DNA from: Candidatus Burkholderia humilis
Lineage (GTDB): Bacteria > Pseudomonadota > Gammaproteobacteria > Burkholderiales > Burkholderiaceae
Reading direction: 5' to 3'
Length of the DNA: 43,448 nucleotides
Assembly: GCA_001184405.1 (NCBI GenBank)
Contig: LFMX01000043.1
Span: 1-43,448, forward strand
Program-made: the position numbers and the translations under genes
Part shown: one piece after another, positions 10,123-18,704 of the stretch
Position numbering within the stretch: position 1 is the first letter of the stretch
Layout of the letters: the number at the start of each line of letters is the position of its first letter
The notes under the pieces: generated by a model
Told to the model about the DNA's origin: nothing
The model's database searches: none
Seen by the model: only the letters and a program-made list of their open reading frames with translations

Positions 10123-10939
10123 ATGAAGTCCCTGGACCTCGATGTCCTTTCGATGATCGTCGCCGTGGCCGACACCGGCAATATCAGCCGCGCGGCGGAG
10201 CTGGTGCATCGCTCGCAATCGGCGGTGAGCATGCAGATCAAGACGCTGGAAACCGCGTTGGGCAAGGCGCTGTTCGTGTGCGCAAGCCGCGCAGCGTGGT
10301 GCCGACGCAGGACGGCGAAGTGTTGCTGACCTACGCGCGCCGCATGATCGCGCTGCGCGACGAAGCGTGGGCGGCGGTCGTGCGGCCGGACGTGACGGGG
10401 CGCGTGGTGATCGGTGCCGGACGATTACGCGTCGTCGCTTTTTCCGCCGATTTTGAAGAAATTTTCGGCGACGTATCCGAAGGTCGAGATTCAGGTGGTC
10501 GGTCTGCCAAGCGTCGCGCTCGCGCCGATGCTGAAAAACGGCGATGTCGATCTCGTCGTAGCCACGCCCATCAAAGGACTGAGCGGCAAATTTTTGTGCC
10601 ACGAGCCGATGGTCTGGGCCGCAGCGCCCGGCGACGCCGAAATCTGGAAGGAACGGCCGTTGCCGATCGCGGTGTTTCTGCCGGGCAGCCTGGAGCGCGC
10701 ATCGCGTATCGCACGTCGTCTTATGAGAGCCCGAGTCTTGACGATGGCCGAGGCCGGTCTCGCCATCACGCCGCTCGCGCGATGCGCCGTGCCCGCGCAT
10801 TTCACGCTGCTCGGTCAGGCGCAGGGTTTGCCGGAAATCGGCACGCTGGAGGTGGTGCTGGCTGGGGCGCAGCGCAGCATCGGCACGTTCGCCGTACGAC
10901 TTTCTGGCCGAGCGGATTATCGCTGAATTGCGGCGCTGA
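10123..10939 (+). pseudogene. LysR-family regulator, about four frameshifts
   Basis: LysR-type regulator whose helix-turn-helix is clear: LDVLSMIVAVADTGNISRAA, then ELVHRSQSAVSMQIKTLE. Breaks occur near 10275 (an extra GT splits ALFV from RKPRSVVPTQDG), 10422 (before PDDYASSLFPPILKKF), about 10710 (the YRTSSYESPSLD segment is in another frame) and 10898 (a lost base before YDFLAERIIAELRR). The repaired stop is TGA at 10937-10939, which overlaps the tail of the convergent squalene-synthase-family gene by 23 bp. Several of the changes are two-base gains or losses in short repeats, as slippage produces. The likely target is the divergent alpha/beta hydrolase. Confidence 0.82.
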
Positions 10940-11966
10940 TCGTGCGCATGCGCTTGTCCGTCCAGCTCCGCACCAGCGCGTTCGACGCGGCGAGCGGCAT
11001 CGACACGGCCATGATGCGATACACATCGTTGCGGCGAACCTTGGAGATGCGCGACGGATCGAGCCATGCGTCGTTTTGCGCGAGCAGCACGAGCGTGTCG
11101 AGTCCGATCATGATCGGCCACAGGCACGCGAGCCGCAAACGCACGGCGCTCGCCGGAATCGCGAGCGTGTACTCGATGGCGTCGCGAAAACGCTCGAGCG
11201 TCACGTGCAGCAGTTCGAACAGCACGGCGCGCGCATTTTCAGATGTGTTCGGCCGCAGCAAATCCTGCGGCGTGAGTTCGTGACGCGCGAGCAAAGTCGC
11301 GGGCAGATAGCATCGGCCGATACGCAAGTCACGCGCGCAATCGCGCAGCACGTTGACCAGTTGCAGTGCCTTGCCGAAGCGCACTCCGCGCGCAAGCATG
11401 ATGTCCGGCGCGGCCTTGAGCACACCCGGCATGTGCGCGTAAGTCATCTTCGTCCAGAATTCGCCGACGCAACCCGCCACCAGATATGTATAGCGATCGA
11501 GCTCGTCGAAGGCGTTCAGCGCGGCGATCTGGCCGGACGTTTCATCGGGGAACGTGTGCAGATCGAACTCCATGCCGGTCGTGAGCGTCGTGACGATATC
11601 GCGCACGGCGGCGGCATCGTCGGCGCTCAGGTGCGGCAGGATCGCGAGCGCCGCGCTGAGCGATTCGAGCAGCGCGCGTTCGTCCGGTTGCGCCTGCTGC
11701 CCGGTCACTTCGCCCGCGATCTGCGCGAGCGCGGCGTCATCGGGCGTGCCGTTGACCTGCGCGCGCAGCGACAGCAGCAGGTCCAGACGCCGTTCGGGCG
11801 AGATCAGCGAGGTATCGGCGATGGTGTCGGCGGCGCGAGCGAGCAGATACGCCAGCCCGATGGGATCGCGTATCGCGGCGGGCAAGATGCGCAGCGTCAG
11901 ATAGAACGATCGCGAAACGTGCTTGAGAAGCGGGCCGAGAAGAAAGGCCCGGGAAGATGAATTCAT
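10917..11966 (-). CDS. Squalene/phytoene synthase family protein
   Basis: Intact enzyme of about 349 residues that condenses two isoprenyl diphosphates head to head, as in squalene or presqualene diphosphate formation. Both Asp-rich Mg-diphosphate motifs are present: DTIAD in AYLLARAADTIADTS near residue 53, and DCARD in VNVLRDCARDLRIGRCYLP near 205. YLVAGCVGEFWTKM between them is also family-typical. The start MNSSSRAFLLG at 11966 is chosen because the sequence further upstream belongs to rlpA in other frames; the ribosome site is weak. No hpn or crt partners are within the window, so a role in hopanoid precursor synthesis is only a guess from the family. Confidence 0.87.
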   Translation of the reverse strand: MNSSSRAFLLGPLLKHVSRSFYLTLRILPAAIRDPIGLAYLLARAADTIADTSLISPERRLDLLLSLRAQVNGTPDDAALAQIAGEVTGQQAQPDERALLESLSAALAILPHLSADDAAAVRDIVTTLTTGMEFDLHTFPDETSGQIAALNAFDELDRYTYLVAGCVGEFWTKMTYAHMPGVLKAAPDIMLARGVRFGKALQLVNVLRDCARDLRIGRCYLPATLLARHELTPQDLLRPNTSENARAVLFELLHVTLERFRDAIEYTLAIPASAVRLRLACLWPIMIGLDTLVLLAQNDAWLDPSRISKVRRNDVYRIMAVSMPLAASNALVRSWTDKRMRTISAAIQR

Positions 11967-12058
11967 GGGTCGGATCGGGAATCTGGCGGAAGCGGCTGAG
12001 CGCGGCGCATGAAGGCGCGTGCGCCGCCGGCATTGTATCCGTCCGGATGGGAACCTTC

Positions 12059-12723
12059 TCAATGCGATGCGCGACGCACGTTCTTCCTCAGTTTCTTTGC
12101 ATGCTTGACGGTTTTCGCCTTCGTGACGTGCTTGCTCTTTTGAGCGTGATTCACCGTCCGGTGCGTGTGCGACGCTGCGTGACGGCGCGTGGTCTGCACG
12201 GCCTGCACTTTGCGCGGAGTCGACGAAGCTACGCGCGGCGCAGGCTGCGCATCGCGCGACGACGCGTTCGAGCATCACCGGCGCGCTGCCGCTGTACTGA
12301 ATTCCGAGCATCGTGGCAACGGCGAAGGACAGATCGATGATCCGGCCCTTCACGAACGGCCCGCGATCGTTCACCCGAACGACGACCGAGCGTCGCGTCC
12401 TCAGGTTCGTGACTCGCACATACGATCCGAGCGGCAAGGTGCGGTGCCGCGGACATCGCGTGCATGTCGTAGCGTTCCCCGCTTGCGGTGCGCCGCCCCT
12501 GAAAGCTGCGCGCGTAGTAAGTAGCGACGCCCGTCTGAACGGATTTCAAACCGGCAGGCGTGTAGGCAACGTCGATCGTTGACGCCGAATCGGCGGGCAC
12601 CGGATAGGGTTCGGGAATATCTTGCGCAACATTTTGCGCCATGACTGCGCCAGGCAAAGCGAGCGCGCCGAATACGACAAGCGCACTCACGCGGCCGCGA
12701 ATGTCGAAGGCTTTGGCTTGCAT
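12059..12723 (-). pseudogene. rlpA: RlpA-type septal ring lytic transglycosylase, two frameshifts
   Basis: Cell-envelope protein with a double-psi beta-barrel that cleaves naked peptidoglycan glycans at the septum. Signal peptide (FGALALPGAVMAQ near residues 18-30), then the barrel: GVATYYARSFQGRRTASGER, LPLGSYVRVTNLRTRR and VRVNDRGPFVKGRIIDLS, which hold the conserved motifs. The frame shifts near 12450, where a lost GC dinucleotide separates MSAA from HRTLPLGSY, and near 12255 after VMLER. The last frame gives a Lys/His-rich tail (HAQKSKHVTKAKTVKHAKK) ending at TGA 12059-12061. Repaired length is about 220 residues. No SPOR domain is seen, so this is the short form. Confidence 0.82.
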
Positions 12724-12926
12724 GAGCGAGCATCTCCATGAAACGTCGATTCAAAAAATCGACCCGCTCATAACGAGGGCAAGGCACGCGCGTTGACGAA
12801 TGACGCGCAGATATGACTCATCTTTACATTGCTTCGGTTTGCTTACGAGACCGGTTTCATCGGGTTGAGTAATGGTTTCGAATGCATCGAATTTCGCGCG
12901 GAAACCGCAATTTTCAGCGCCTAAAC

Positions 12927-12957
12927 TTGAAAGAAGCGGCGCGCGCGGCGCTATACT
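12927..12957 (+). promoter_or_regulatory. Possible sigma-70 promoter for the PhnA/YjdM gene
   Basis: TTGAAA (12927-12932) and TATACT (12952-12957) are separated by 19 bp, 43 bp before the ATG at 13000. The -10 is good, the -35 partial and the spacing slightly long. Confidence 0.4.
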
Positions 12958-12999
12958 CGCCGCCTTTGATTTGCCCGGACCCGGGCACTGGAGTACGTC

Positions 13000-13338
13000 A
13001 TGACCATCCTTCCCCGCTGCCCGAGCTGCAACTCGGATTTGACTTACGAAGACAACGGCGTCTTCATTTGCCTCGAGTGCGCGCATGAATGGAGCAGGAG
13101 CGCGGCCGTGAGCGAAACCGAAGCGAAGGTGTATCGCGATTCGGCCGGCAATATCCTGCAGGACGGCGATACCGTCACCGTCATCAAGGATCTCAAGCTC
13201 AAGGGCTCGGGCGGCACGATCAAGATGGGCACCAAGGTCAAGAACATCCGCCTGGTGGATTCGGACCACGACATCGACTGCAAGATCGACGGTTTCGGCG
13301 CGATGAGTCTGAAATCGGAATTCGTCAGAAAGGCCTGA
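13000..13338 (+). CDS. yjdM: PhnA/YjdM-type zinc-ribbon protein
   Basis: Intact 112-residue protein of the PhnA (YjdM) family. It has an N-terminal zinc ribbon with two CxxC pairs ([20 protein letters not shown] region, residues 7-29) and a C-terminal SH3-like PhnA domain ([18 protein letters not shown] to SEFVRKA). Despite the old name it is not known to break down phosphonates in most bacteria, and its cell role is unclear. It is preceded by GGAGTACGTC at a good distance from ATG 13000. Confidence 0.9.
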   Translation: MTILPRCPSCNSDLTYEDNGVFICLECAHEWSRSAAVSETEAKVYRDSAGNILQDGDTVTVIKDLKLKGSGGTIKMGTKVKNIRLVDSDHDIDCKIDGFGAMSLKSEFVRKA

Positions 13339-13373
13339 ACGCCGCCGCCTGATTCAAAGCGCGCGGGCATCGT

Positions 13374-13623
13374 TCAATATTTGATGTCGCGCGCTACCTG
13401 CCGTCCCTTCTGCTTGGCACCGCGCTTGTTCTGGCAGGCACTCCGAATTGCTCTTCTGATCGGCTTCGACGCAGTTCTGCTTCACCTGCCGCGCCGTTTG
13501 CCGCGTGTCCTGACGCACGCCGCGCGCCTGTTGCCGCTGCTGCGCCTGTTCGGTTTCGGCGAGCGCGTGCGGGCAAAGTGCGAAGCACAGCGCGACGGCC
13601 AATAGTGCGTTGCATGCGTGCAT
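13374..13623 (-). pseudogene. Small secreted Gln/Lys-rich protein, frameshifted near its C-terminus
   Basis: Short exported protein not recognised as a named family. Signal peptide MHACNALLAVALCFALCPHA then LAE. The mature chain is rich in Gln, Arg and Lys (ETEQAQQRQQARGVRQDTR). Near 13437 the frame changes. The alternative frame gives CQNKRGAKQKGRQVARDIKY and stops at 13374-13376, which continues the basic low-complexity pattern better than the uninterrupted frame (end 13354). Repaired length is about 82 residues. It is convergent with the PhnA/YjdM gene. Confidence 0.5.
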
Positions 13624-13641
13624 GACGTTCTCTCCGGATGT

Positions 13642-14445
13642 CTATCTATAAAAGACATCCGGCATCGCAACGAGCAGAGCAGACTTCGAACGCGCGCTCG
13701 TTTCGCTTCCTGAACCATTCACGAACGCCCAAGCGCGCGGTCCGTAATCGAGCTTCGGATACCAGTCCGTGCCGCGTCCTTCGGGCGTCATGTCGAGCAC
13801 GGTCCAGAGCGGCATCAGATCGGGCGTGCCACGCGGATTTTCGCCCGGATCGCTGCTTTCGAAGTCCATTTCGCCGTTCCAGAAATGGCGGATCACGCCG
13901 TCGCGTTTCGTGAAAACGTTGATGGCGGCATCGTCGCCGCCTTCTTTCGTGATGGCGTGATAGTCGCGGCTGTAGTGGTCGTTCGTATCGGAGAAAAGGC
14001 GCAGATCGCGCCAGCCGCGTGCCTTCGCAAACGCGACGAGCCGTTGCAGCGGCGAACGCGCCACGACCGCGAGCGATACGCGCTGACTGATATCCCGCAC
14101 CTCGCCTTCCCACGCCGATAGCAGCGAGGTGCACATCGGACACGCCTTTTCGCGCTGCGCGCCGTACATCCAGCTATAGATGACGAGCGTGTCCTTGTCG
14201 CCGAAGAGTCCGGCGAAATCGGTCGGACCGTTTTCGCCTTCGAAACGATAATCGCCCGTCACTTCGCCGCCCGGCGGCAACGCGCGGCGCATCTGCGCAA
14301 CGCGCTCGATCTGCCGCCGCAATTCGATTTCCTTGGTCAGAAGCGCGGTGCGCGCGCGTCGATAGTCGGCGCTTTCGTTGGGATAAGTCCGCGTGTTGCG
14401 CCGGGCCAGTTCGGCGGCGGGCGCGAGTTGCCGGTCGGACGTCAT
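13642..14445 (-). CDS. DUF899 thioredoxin-like protein
   Basis: Intact 267-residue protein of the DUF899 family, a thioredoxin-fold group related to AhpC/TSA proteins. An N-terminal helical region (ELRRQIERVAQMRRALPPGG) is followed by the core DTLVIYSWMYGAQREKACPM, where CPMC replaces the usual redox CxxC site, then SPLQRLVAFAKARGW and YHAITKEGGDD. The C-terminal DWYPKLDYG is close to the end. The function of the family is not established. It lies 32 bp downstream of a glutathione S-transferase gene on the same strand, so the two may be a small stress operon. Confidence 0.88.
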   Translation of the reverse strand: MTSDRQLAPAAELARRNTRTYPNESADYRRARTALLTKEIELRRQIERVAQMRRALPPGGEVTGDYRFEGENGPTDFAGLFGDKDTLVIYSWMYGAQREKACPMCTSLLSAWEGEVRDISQRVSLAVVARSPLQRLVAFAKARGWRDLRLFSDTNDHYSRDYHAITKEGGDDAAINVFTKRDGVIRHFWNGEMDFESSDPGENPRGTPDLMPLWTVLDMTPEGRGTDWYPKLDYGPRAWAFVNGSGSETSARSKSALLVAMPDVFYR

Positions 14446-14477
14446 GATCGATTGCCTCCTTTTGATGATGTGAACGC

Positions 14478-15137
14478 TCAGTCGCGATCCGGCGCGCCGA
14501 GCGGAAACAGCTTGCGATACGGCCGCGCTTCCTCCACCGCGCGCGCGAACGACGGCCGCGCGAGCAAGCGCCGGCGATCCGCGATGACATGCGCAAACGC
14601 CTCGCTAATCCGGTGCGTCCAGTCCGCGTAGAAAAGAAACGGCGCGGCGCCGCAATCGGCGAGGCTGAACGTGTCGCCCGCCGCCCACTCGCGCGATGCC
14701 ATCACGTGATCGAGCCATGTGTAGGAAGTGTCGAGCATCGCGCGGGCATCGGCGACGCCGCGTGTATCGCATTGGTCGTCGATGCGCATCGCATCGAACA
14801 CGATCTTTTGCTGCGGCGTGGACAGGTAGTTGTCGAAAAAGCGGTCCATGAAACGGACTTCGAGCGCGGCGCGCGGGTCTTCGGGAATCAGACGTACCGG
14901 CCCCGGATGGAACAGTTGCAGATATTCGATGATCACCGTCGCCTCGATCACCGGGCGGCCATCGTCAACGAGTACGGGAAAGCGGCGCATCGGCCAGATT
15001 TCGGTGAGTTCGCGCATGGCGTCGGGCGTGTCGGGCGAGAGCGCACGCCACTCGAAAGGCGTCGCGTTTTCGTAGAGCGTGATTAATGCTTTTTGGCAGT
15101 ATGAAGAAAACGGGTGCGCATACAGTTTCAAACTCAT
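14478..15137 (-). CDS. Glutathione S-transferase family protein
   Basis: Intact 219-residue cytosolic glutathione transferase. The thioredoxin-like N-terminal domain starts SLKLYAHPFSSYCQKALITL, with the catalytic Ser/Cys region at FSSYC, the cis-Pro in RFPVLVDDG and the glutathione gamma-Glu contact in VIEATVIIEYL. The all-helical C-terminal domain contains DTFSLADCGAAPFLFYADW. Substrate unknown. ATG 15137 is the natural start; the upstream 190 bp separate it from the divergent receiver-like gene. Confidence 0.9.
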   Translation of the reverse strand: MSLKLYAHPFSSYCQKALITLYENATPFEWRALSPDTPDAMRELTEIWPMRRFPVLVDDGRPVIEATVIIEYLQLFHPGPVRLIPEDPRAALEVRFMDRFFDNYLSTPQQKIVFDAMRIDDQCDTRGVADARAMLDTSYTWLDHVMASREWAAGDTFSLADCGAAPFLFYADWTHRISEAFAHVIADRRRLLARPSFARAVEEARPYRKLFPLGAPDRD

Positions 15138-15328
15138 TCGATGCCTCCAGTCAGCGGGGTTCTGACTCGACGACGATCAGCGTGACGCGGAATCGACAAT
15201 ATTTGTAAAAAATTTGTTGTGCGCTGCAATGTTCAGCCGGCACGCAACGCCTGTTTCACGCACCGCGATTGCCGCCGCTCGCGGTTTTTGCTAACGTGCC
15301 GCATCGCCAGCCGACGCGTTCCCACAGC

Positions 15329-15892
15329 ATGAATTCCACCGAAAAAATCAGCGTGTTCGTCGCGGATCATCGATCCGCGGTCCTGACGGGTTTGTATCAA
15401 TGGTTCGATTCGCAGGAACGCTATCGCGTGATCGGCGGCGCGCAAAATGTCGACCAGTTGTTCGCTGCGCTCAGTCAGCGTCCCAGCGATCTGATTGTCA
15501 TGAGCAGCGACTTGTTCGACAACGACTTCGTAGTCCTGCGCGAATTGAGACGCTGCCTGCCGTACGTACCGATCCTCATCTTCACGACGATCGACGAAGC
15601 GAACGCGTTACGCACAGTGCAATCCGCCGGCGCGACGGGCATCATCAGCGCAAAGGACGAGATGAAGGATTTCGAGCGCGTGTGCAGCCGCGTGCTGTCC
15701 GGCGCGCCAGGCGTGATGTCGCAGCGCGTCGCGGCGATTTGCGGATCCGCGCCGGTCGAGGAAGCGCCTGCGCCGGAACTCGTGCTGCGAGTCGAAGAAG
15801 CGGTTCGCTCGTTCGGCGCGAATCCGCCGTATCAAGGCGTGCGCATCAGCGTGCGGCCCGGGACGCAGCGCGCAGACTCGCGGCAACAGTGA
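15329..15892 (+). CDS. Receiver-like response regulator protein lacking the canonical phospho-Asp and an output domain
   Basis: A 187-residue protein with a CheY/NarL-type receiver fold in its first 125 residues: ISVFVADHRSAVLTGLYQWF, DLIVMSSDLFDNDFVVLREL, PILIFTTIDEANAL and GATGIISAKDEM, with the conserved Thr and Lys in place. At the position of the phospho-accepting Asp (DLVLMD in NarL) this protein reads DLIVMS, and the acidic pair near the N-terminus is DH instead of DD. No LuxR-type helix-turn-helix follows; the last 50 residues are Glu/Pro/Ala-rich. ATG 15329 starts a natural receiver domain. It may be an atypical phosphorylation-independent regulator, or a NarL-type gene whose output domain was lost by a frameshift. 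Confidence 0.6.
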   Translation: MNSTEKISVFVADHRSAVLTGLYQWFDSQERYRVIGGAQNVDQLFAALSQRPSDLIVMSSDLFDNDFVVLRELRRCLPYVPILIFTTIDEANALRTVQSAGATGIISAKDEMKDFERVCSRVLSGAPGVMSQRVAAICGSAPVEEAPAPELVLRVEEAVRSFGANPPYQGVRISVRPGTQRADSRQQ

Positions 15893-16193
15893 CATCGGAA
15901 ACATCCTAAAAATCGTTGACGCCACTTTTGAGACGCGCCTAAGATCGTAGTAGATATTCACGATGGAGCCGTCCTTTGGACACCTGCAGTAGTCATTCTT
16001 CGATCTGTTTCACTGCCTGACGGCAGGACGTCCGCCTTCGCTTCCTCGCAAGCCATTCGCCGCCGTCCGCCAGCAGGCCGACGGTGCGCGCCGCAGTGCT
16101 TTCCCGCGCACCTTTTGAATTTTTGTGTCGCTCGCCCACGCGCGATGCGTGCGTTCGCGCGTGGGCACTCAACTTTCGCCCCAAGGAGCCGAT
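15893..16193 (+). promoter_or_regulatory. Long upstream region of mgtC with a GC-rich stem-loop
   Basis: About 300 bases with no convincing gene. It contains a perfect 11-bp stem at 16134-16144 paired with 16156-16166 around an 11-base loop, ending 16 bases before a strong AAGGAG ribosome site (16183-16188). No match to a riboswitch class I know was recognised. It probably holds the promoter and 5' leader of the mgtC unit. Confidence 0.45.
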
Positions 16194-16293
16194 ATGCTCG
16201 ACAGTGACAGTTGTTCGTTATACCGCTTTCGAACCCTTGCTTTCGACCCTATACGCCTGCCTGACGCTGCTTCTCCGCACGATGCGCTTCTAA
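16183..16293 (+). other. Possible leader ORF start upstream of mgtC (strong ribosome site plus ATG)
   Basis: AAGGAG at 16183-16188 sits five bases before ATG 16194, the best ribosome site in the mgtC leader. The encoded peptide begins MLDSDSCSLYRFRTLAFD. As read, this frame has no stop before mgtC itself. In the +1 frame a stop (TAA, 16291-16293) follows LYACLTLLLRTMRF, so a single indel, common in this window, would give a leader peptide of about 33 residues. Whether it is translated is unknown. Interpretation as a leader peptide rests on position and on the known leader peptides of Salmonella mgtC and mgtA. Confidence 0.3.
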
Positions 16294-16299
16294 CGCGCG

Positions 16300-16351
16300 T
16301 TCTCCGTGCAGCGCGGCGTCGAATCACGCGCCGCATGCGGCGCACGGAGAA
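16300..16351 (+). promoter_or_regulatory. Stem-loop that hides the ribosome site of the small ORF before mgtC
   Basis: TTCTCCGTGC (16300-16309) is the exact reverse complement of GCACGGAGAA (16342-16351). A second GCGGCG/CGCCGC pairing lies inside. The right arm contains the GGAG ribosome site used by the small ORF at 16357, so folding would block its translation. This is the layout expected of a translational switch. Confidence 0.45.
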
Positions 16352-16356
16352 TGAAC

Positions 16357-16497
16357 ATGAACTTCGGCCTTCTCGTTTCGCAACGCCCGTCGATCGACGA
16401 TTCGCGCGACCATCGCGATCCGAAACTCGACGCGCAAACGCGCGAACCGCGTCTTGTCGTCGCCTGCTGGCGGCGTCTGCGCGCGCTCTTTCGCTGA
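16357..16497 (+). CDS. Small ORF (46 residues) in the mgtC leader
   Basis: ATG 16357 is preceded by GGAG (16346-16349) with seven bases of spacing. The peptide starts MNFGLLVSQRPSIDDSRDHR and ends CWRRLRALFR at TGA 16497, 68 bases before mgtC. It is rich in Arg and Asp and has no signal peptide. Not recognised. It could be a real small protein or a leader peptide whose translation controls mgtC. The Arg-rich C-terminus recalls MgtL-type leader peptides only loosely. Confidence 0.35.
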   Translation: MNFGLLVSQRPSIDDSRDHRDPKLDAQTREPRLVVACWRRLRALFR

Positions 16498-16565
16498 TCC
16501 CGCGTTTCATTTGCACGACATATGCGCGTGCGACGCTTGCTGGTTTCTTCCGATTTCGCCATCCG

Positions 16566-17269
16566 ATGAGCGTCGATTTCGCCTTGCGTCTGCTCGCCGC
16601 GTTCGCGTGCGTGGCCATTGGTCTCGAACGACAATTGCGCCAGCGCACGGCGGGCCTGCCCACCATCACGCTGGTGAACGAGCGGCGCGTGCCTGTTCGT
16701 CACGCTTGGTATGCTGACGGGCAACGGCGTCGCGGGCGTTACGCAGATCGCGGCGTATGTGGTGTCGGGCGTCGGGTTTCTCGGCAGTGGTATGATTATA
16801 CGCGACAAGGGTTCGATTCAGGGCATCAATACGGCCCGCGACGCTGTGATGCTCGGCGGCCGTCGGCGTGCTGTGCGGCACGGGACATTACGGACCGGCG
16901 ATCGCGGGAACGGGCGTCGTGCTCGTCACCAATACGCTGTTGCGCGAGCTGAGCCGCGTCATCAATGCGACGCTGGTGTCCAGCGCGGACCTCGTGCGTC
17001 ACGCGCTGACCGTGATCGGGCGCGAGGACGACGAAATCCATATCCGCACGCTGTTTTCCAACGCGATCAACACGCAGCCGCTTGCCTTCCAGAGCCTCAC
17101 GAGCGAGGATGTCGACGGCGCGCCGCCGCGCGTCAAGGTGATCGCGACCGTGCGCATGCATCCGAAAGATCAGGCGAAGCTCGAACGCATGGCGAGCCGC
17201 ATGAGCATGGAGCGCAGGGTGTCGAGCATTAGCTGGTCGGCGGCGGATGTCGAAACCGCGCCGGAGTGA
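16566..17269 (+). pseudogene. mgtC: MgtC/SapB-family membrane protein, two frameshifts and one nonsense codon
   Basis: Inner-membrane MgtC-family protein, linked to growth in low Mg2+ and to survival in host cells. Hallmark segments are AIGLERQLRQRTAGL near residue 20, AAYVVSGVGFLGSGMIIRDK near 62 and INTAA...CSAAVGVLCGTGHYG near 85. Lesions: an extra A near 16677 (repaired TLVTSGACLFVTLGMLTG), an extra C near 16836, and TGA at 16847-16849 where family members have Trp in the AATLWCSAAVG motif (TGG to TGA). A soluble C-terminal ACT-like domain follows (VRHALTVIGREDDEIHIRTL) to TGA 17267-17269. Repaired length is about 234 residues. Three lesions in 700 bp point to decay. Confidence 0.85.
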
Positions 17270-17436
17270 GGTTATGACGTTTTCTGATCACTGATTCCGC
17301 GATTTCTGCGCGAATCGATCAATCTCTTTCCCTTTTTCTTACTCTTCGTGCGCGTCGCCGCACGGTCATCGCCTGCGTCCGTGCTGAGCGATTCAATCAA
17401 TTTTCCTGAGCAATTTCGCTCGTTCTTATGGTTTAC

Positions 17437-17485
17437 ATCGATCGGTTGGATCATTATGCGATCTATAATGACCTAACCGATCGAT
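17437..17485. promoter_or_regulatory. Long imperfect inverted repeat with a consensus -10 box upstream of the porin gene
   Basis: Arms 17437-17457 and 17465-17485 match at 19 of 21 positions around a 7-base centre. The outer 11 bp (ATCGATCGGTT / AACCGATCGAT) are perfect. TATAAT occurs at 17464-17469, inside the right arm, 76 bp before the porin ATG. The palindrome could therefore be an operator covering the porin promoter. It could instead fold as an RNA hairpin; no T-run follows, so it does not look like a terminator. Confidence 0.5.
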
Positions 17486-17545
17486 TAAGACTGCTCGGAT
17501 CGATCAATTCACCCACAAACCTAGAACCCAAGGGAGACACCCTGA

Positions 17546-18694
17546 ATGAAGCGTCTGACGCACGCCCTCACCGCAGCCGGACTCGTCGGCCTCTCGATCT
17601 CGGCCGCGCACGCGCAGAGTTCAGTGACGCTGTACGGCATCATCGATACCGGGCTGCTCTATACCAATAACCAGAAAGGCGAATCGAACTATCAGATGGC
17701 GAGCGGCACGCTTTCCGGCAGCCGTTGGGGCATGCGCGGCACGGAAGATCTGGGCGGCGGACTTCAAGCGCTGTACGTGCTCGAAAACGGTTTCTCCAGC
17801 ACGACCGGCACGCTCGGTCAAAACGGCCGCGAATTCGGCCGTGCGGCCTATGTCGGATTGGCGGGCGCGTTCGGCCGCGTCACCGCAGGCCGTCAGAACG
17901 ATGCAGCGGTGGATTTCATCGGCCCGATTGCTTCGTCGAATCAGTGGGGCGGCGGACTGGCCGCGCATCCCGGCGACACCGACAACTACTACGTCAACGC
18001 GCGAATCAGCAACAGCGTCAAATATCTGGGCAACGACTACGCGGGCTTTCGCGTGAGCGGCCTGTACAGCTTCGGCGGCACGGCGGGCAACTTCGCCAAC
18101 AACCGCCTGTGGAGCCTCGGCGCGCAATACGCGCGCGGTCCGCTGACGGTGGCGGCGTCGTACCTCAACGCATCGCAGCCAAACACGTCGATGTACGACG
18201 GCACGGCAGGCGCGGCATCGATTTCGCCGATCTACTCCGGCTACACGTCGGCGCGCACGCTGCAGTCGCGGGCGTCGGCGCGGCGTACACGTTCGGCCCG
18301 GCAACCTTCGATGTCATCTACTCGAATTCGAGCTTTCAGGATATCGGCTCGCCGTCGGGCGCGGCGCCGGTCGTGCGCTTTCGCGGCAATACCGCAATCT
18401 TCGACAACCTCGAAGCGGGCGTGAAGTATCAACTGACGTTGGCCTTCGTGCTCGGCGCGTCCTACAACTCACGCACACGCGCGGCGCGGGCGACGCGCAC
18501 TATATAACCAGGCGAACGTGGGCGCGGACTACTTCCTGTCCAAGCGCACGGACGTGTATTTGTCGGCCGGCTGGCAACAGGCGAGCGGCACGGATTCGAC
18601 CGGCAAAGAGGTGGTCGCCGCGCTGTGGCCGATTTCCGCATCGAGCAACGATCACCAGATCGTGACCGCAGTGAGTTTGTGGCACCGTTTTTGA
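17546..18694 (+). pseudogene. Trimeric outer-membrane porin (Burkholderia OmpC-like), about three frameshifts
   Basis: General diffusion porin of the Gram-negative 16-strand family. Signal peptide MKRLTHALTAAGLVGLSISA then AHA, and the mature start QSSVTLYGIIDTGLLYTNN is the Burkholderia porin signature, as are SRWGMRGTEDLGGGLQALY and EFGRAAYVGLAG. Breaks lie near 18263 (a lost G before VAGVGAAYTFGP), 18468 (a lost T before THTRGAGDAHY) and 18497 (an extra two bases in TATATA). The last frame gives DYFLSKRTDVYLSAGWQQAS and ends VSLWHRF at TGA 18692-18694. The terminal Phe is the outer-membrane insertion signal. Position suggests it may feed the catabolic island that follows. Confidence 0.88.
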
Positions 18695-18704
18695 GACAAT
18701 TTTG

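Noticed and set aside
10278..11960. A 560-residue plus-strand open frame running from the LysR gene across the squalene-synthase-family gene
   Set aside because: Its first 50 codons are a real LysR segment, but the rest is Arg/His-rich antisense of the minus-strand enzyme with conserved Asp motifs.
16125..16952. A 275-residue frame covering the mgtC leader and the start of mgtC as one protein
   Set aside because: Only the part from 16566 resembles MgtC, and it then shifts frame. The upstream part has leader-like structure and no similarity to a protein family.
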